NCBI GenBank assembly: GCA_010092775.1
Contig: JAADYZ010000111.1
Coordinates: 1-5,880 of the forward strand
Source of the DNA: Chloroflexota bacterium
Lineage (GTDB): Bacteria; Chloroflexota; Anaerolineae; Aggregatilineales; UBA3940
Direction: 5' to 3'
Length of the DNA stretch: 5,880 nucleotides
A program made the translations under genes and the position numbers. This document shows positions 5,463 through 5,880 of the stretch, in pieces. The notes under the pieces were generated by a model, which was given only the letters and a program-made list of their open reading frames with translations, was not told the DNA's origin and ran no database searches. Position 1 is the first letter of the stretch. The number at the start of each line of letters is the position of its first letter.

Positions 5463-5880
5463 CTAGTCCACGTCTTGATTGCTGTACCAGTCTGGCACGT
5501 CGTCGGGCTGGCTGGCATTGCGCGGGCGGCTCAGGTCATGTGGCAGAGGTTTCTGTCGCTGGGTGACCAGGGCAGCCGCTACGGCCACTGCAAGACCAAT
5601 CATCAGGCTCAAAGCAACCAACCAGTTCTGCCGCAGCCGCTCCAGCCAGGTCGGTGGGGCATCGGGGAAGACGCTTTGAGCATCGTCAACGCCAGTTGTA
5701 AAGCGCCATAATGGTCCGCTGCTGCGGTCACCCTGCCGGTCGAGCACTTCAACCCGCCAATAATAGGTCTGCTGTTCATTCAGTTCAGCAGGCCGGAGTT
5801 CCGGCGAGTTGATCACCGATCCTGCATAAGTTGGATTGTCGTCTGCGCCAAAATAGACATCATAGGTCAGTGGGTTGCAG
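5463..5880 (-). CDS. C-terminal part of an FN3-like, membrane-anchored surface protein (5' end off the window)
   Basis: The last 138 residues of a larger protein are visible; its start lies beyond position 5880. Residues 3-63 of the fragment look like the second half of a fibronectin type III-like beta-sandwich. They include the typical strings TYDVYFGADDNP (5-16), TYYWRVEVLD (38-47) and SGPLWRFTT (54-62), often seen in tandem in secreted bacterial proteins. After a proline-containing linker there is one hydrophobic helix at about 86-105 (WLVALSLMIGLAVAVAAALV), followed by Arg and Lys and a polar 30-residue tail ending in acidic residues. The likely topology is FN3 domain outside and tail inside, with the helix as a C-terminal anchor. 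This suggests an extracellular binding or adhesion role, but no catalytic domain is in view. GTG at 5816 is open upstream and falls inside the FN3 fold, so it is not the start. The gene converges on the dehydrogenase with 6 bases between stops. Confidence 0.8.
   Translation of the reverse strand, partial: CNPLTYDVYFGADDNPTYAGSVINSPELRPAELNEQQTYYWRVEVLDRQGDRSSGPLWRFTTGVDDAQSVFPDAPPTWLERLRQNWLVALSLMIGLAVAVAAALVTQRQKPLPHDLSRPRNASQPDDVPDWYSNQDVD

Noticed and set aside
5457..5465. Possible terminator hairpin around TAGCTA between the convergent genes
   Set aside because: Only a six-base palindrome is present, without a usable loop or T-run.
1..5880. Search for mobile elements, CRISPR arrays, tRNA/rRNA genes, toxin-antitoxin or defence modules
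   Set aside because: No regularly spaced repeats, inverted-repeat ends, transposase or nuclease-effector motifs, or tRNA-like cloverleafs were seen; nearly all bases belong to recognised housekeeping-type genes.

Overview
The window looks like ordinary chromosomal housekeeping DNA from a moderately GC-rich bacterium. My best guess for the host is a member of the Chloroflexota. This rests on a human-type adenylosuccinate lyase, a Thermus/Rickettsia-type isocitrate dehydrogenase, a membrane-anchored FN3-like surface protein and very compact gene packing; it is an inference, not something the sequence proves. I see no mobile element, CRISPR array, RNA gene or phage gene, and no intergenic stretch longer than about 150 bases.

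Layout. On the minus strand, read right to left, are an ATP-grasp ligase (3223-2360), adenylosuccinate lyase purB (2329-929) and the N-terminal 262 codons of DNA primase dnaG (786 to beyond position 1). The ligase and purB are 30 bases apart and probably co-transcribed. dnaG is separated by a 142-base gap holding a consensus TATAAT box, so it probably has its own promoter. On the plus strand are endonuclease V (3280-3939) and a two-domain isocitrate dehydrogenase (3999-5456). At the right edge, on the minus strand, is the C-terminal part of an FN3-like protein with one transmembrane helix (5880-5463). It converges with the dehydrogenase, with only 6 bases between the stop codons.

How the genes relate. 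dnaG (replication priming), purB (purine synthesis) and endonuclease V (removal of deaminated adenine, i.e. inosine, from DNA) share a loose nucleic-acid theme. The dehydrogenase is a TCA-cycle enzyme. Nothing here assembles into an obvious new multi-gene system. The most notable points are a 56-base divergent intergenic region in which both predicted transcription starts fall on or next to the start codons (a possible pair of leaderless mRNAs), NAD-type cofactor residues in the dehydrogenase, the human-like lyase, and an ATP-grasp ligase of unknown substrate beside purB.
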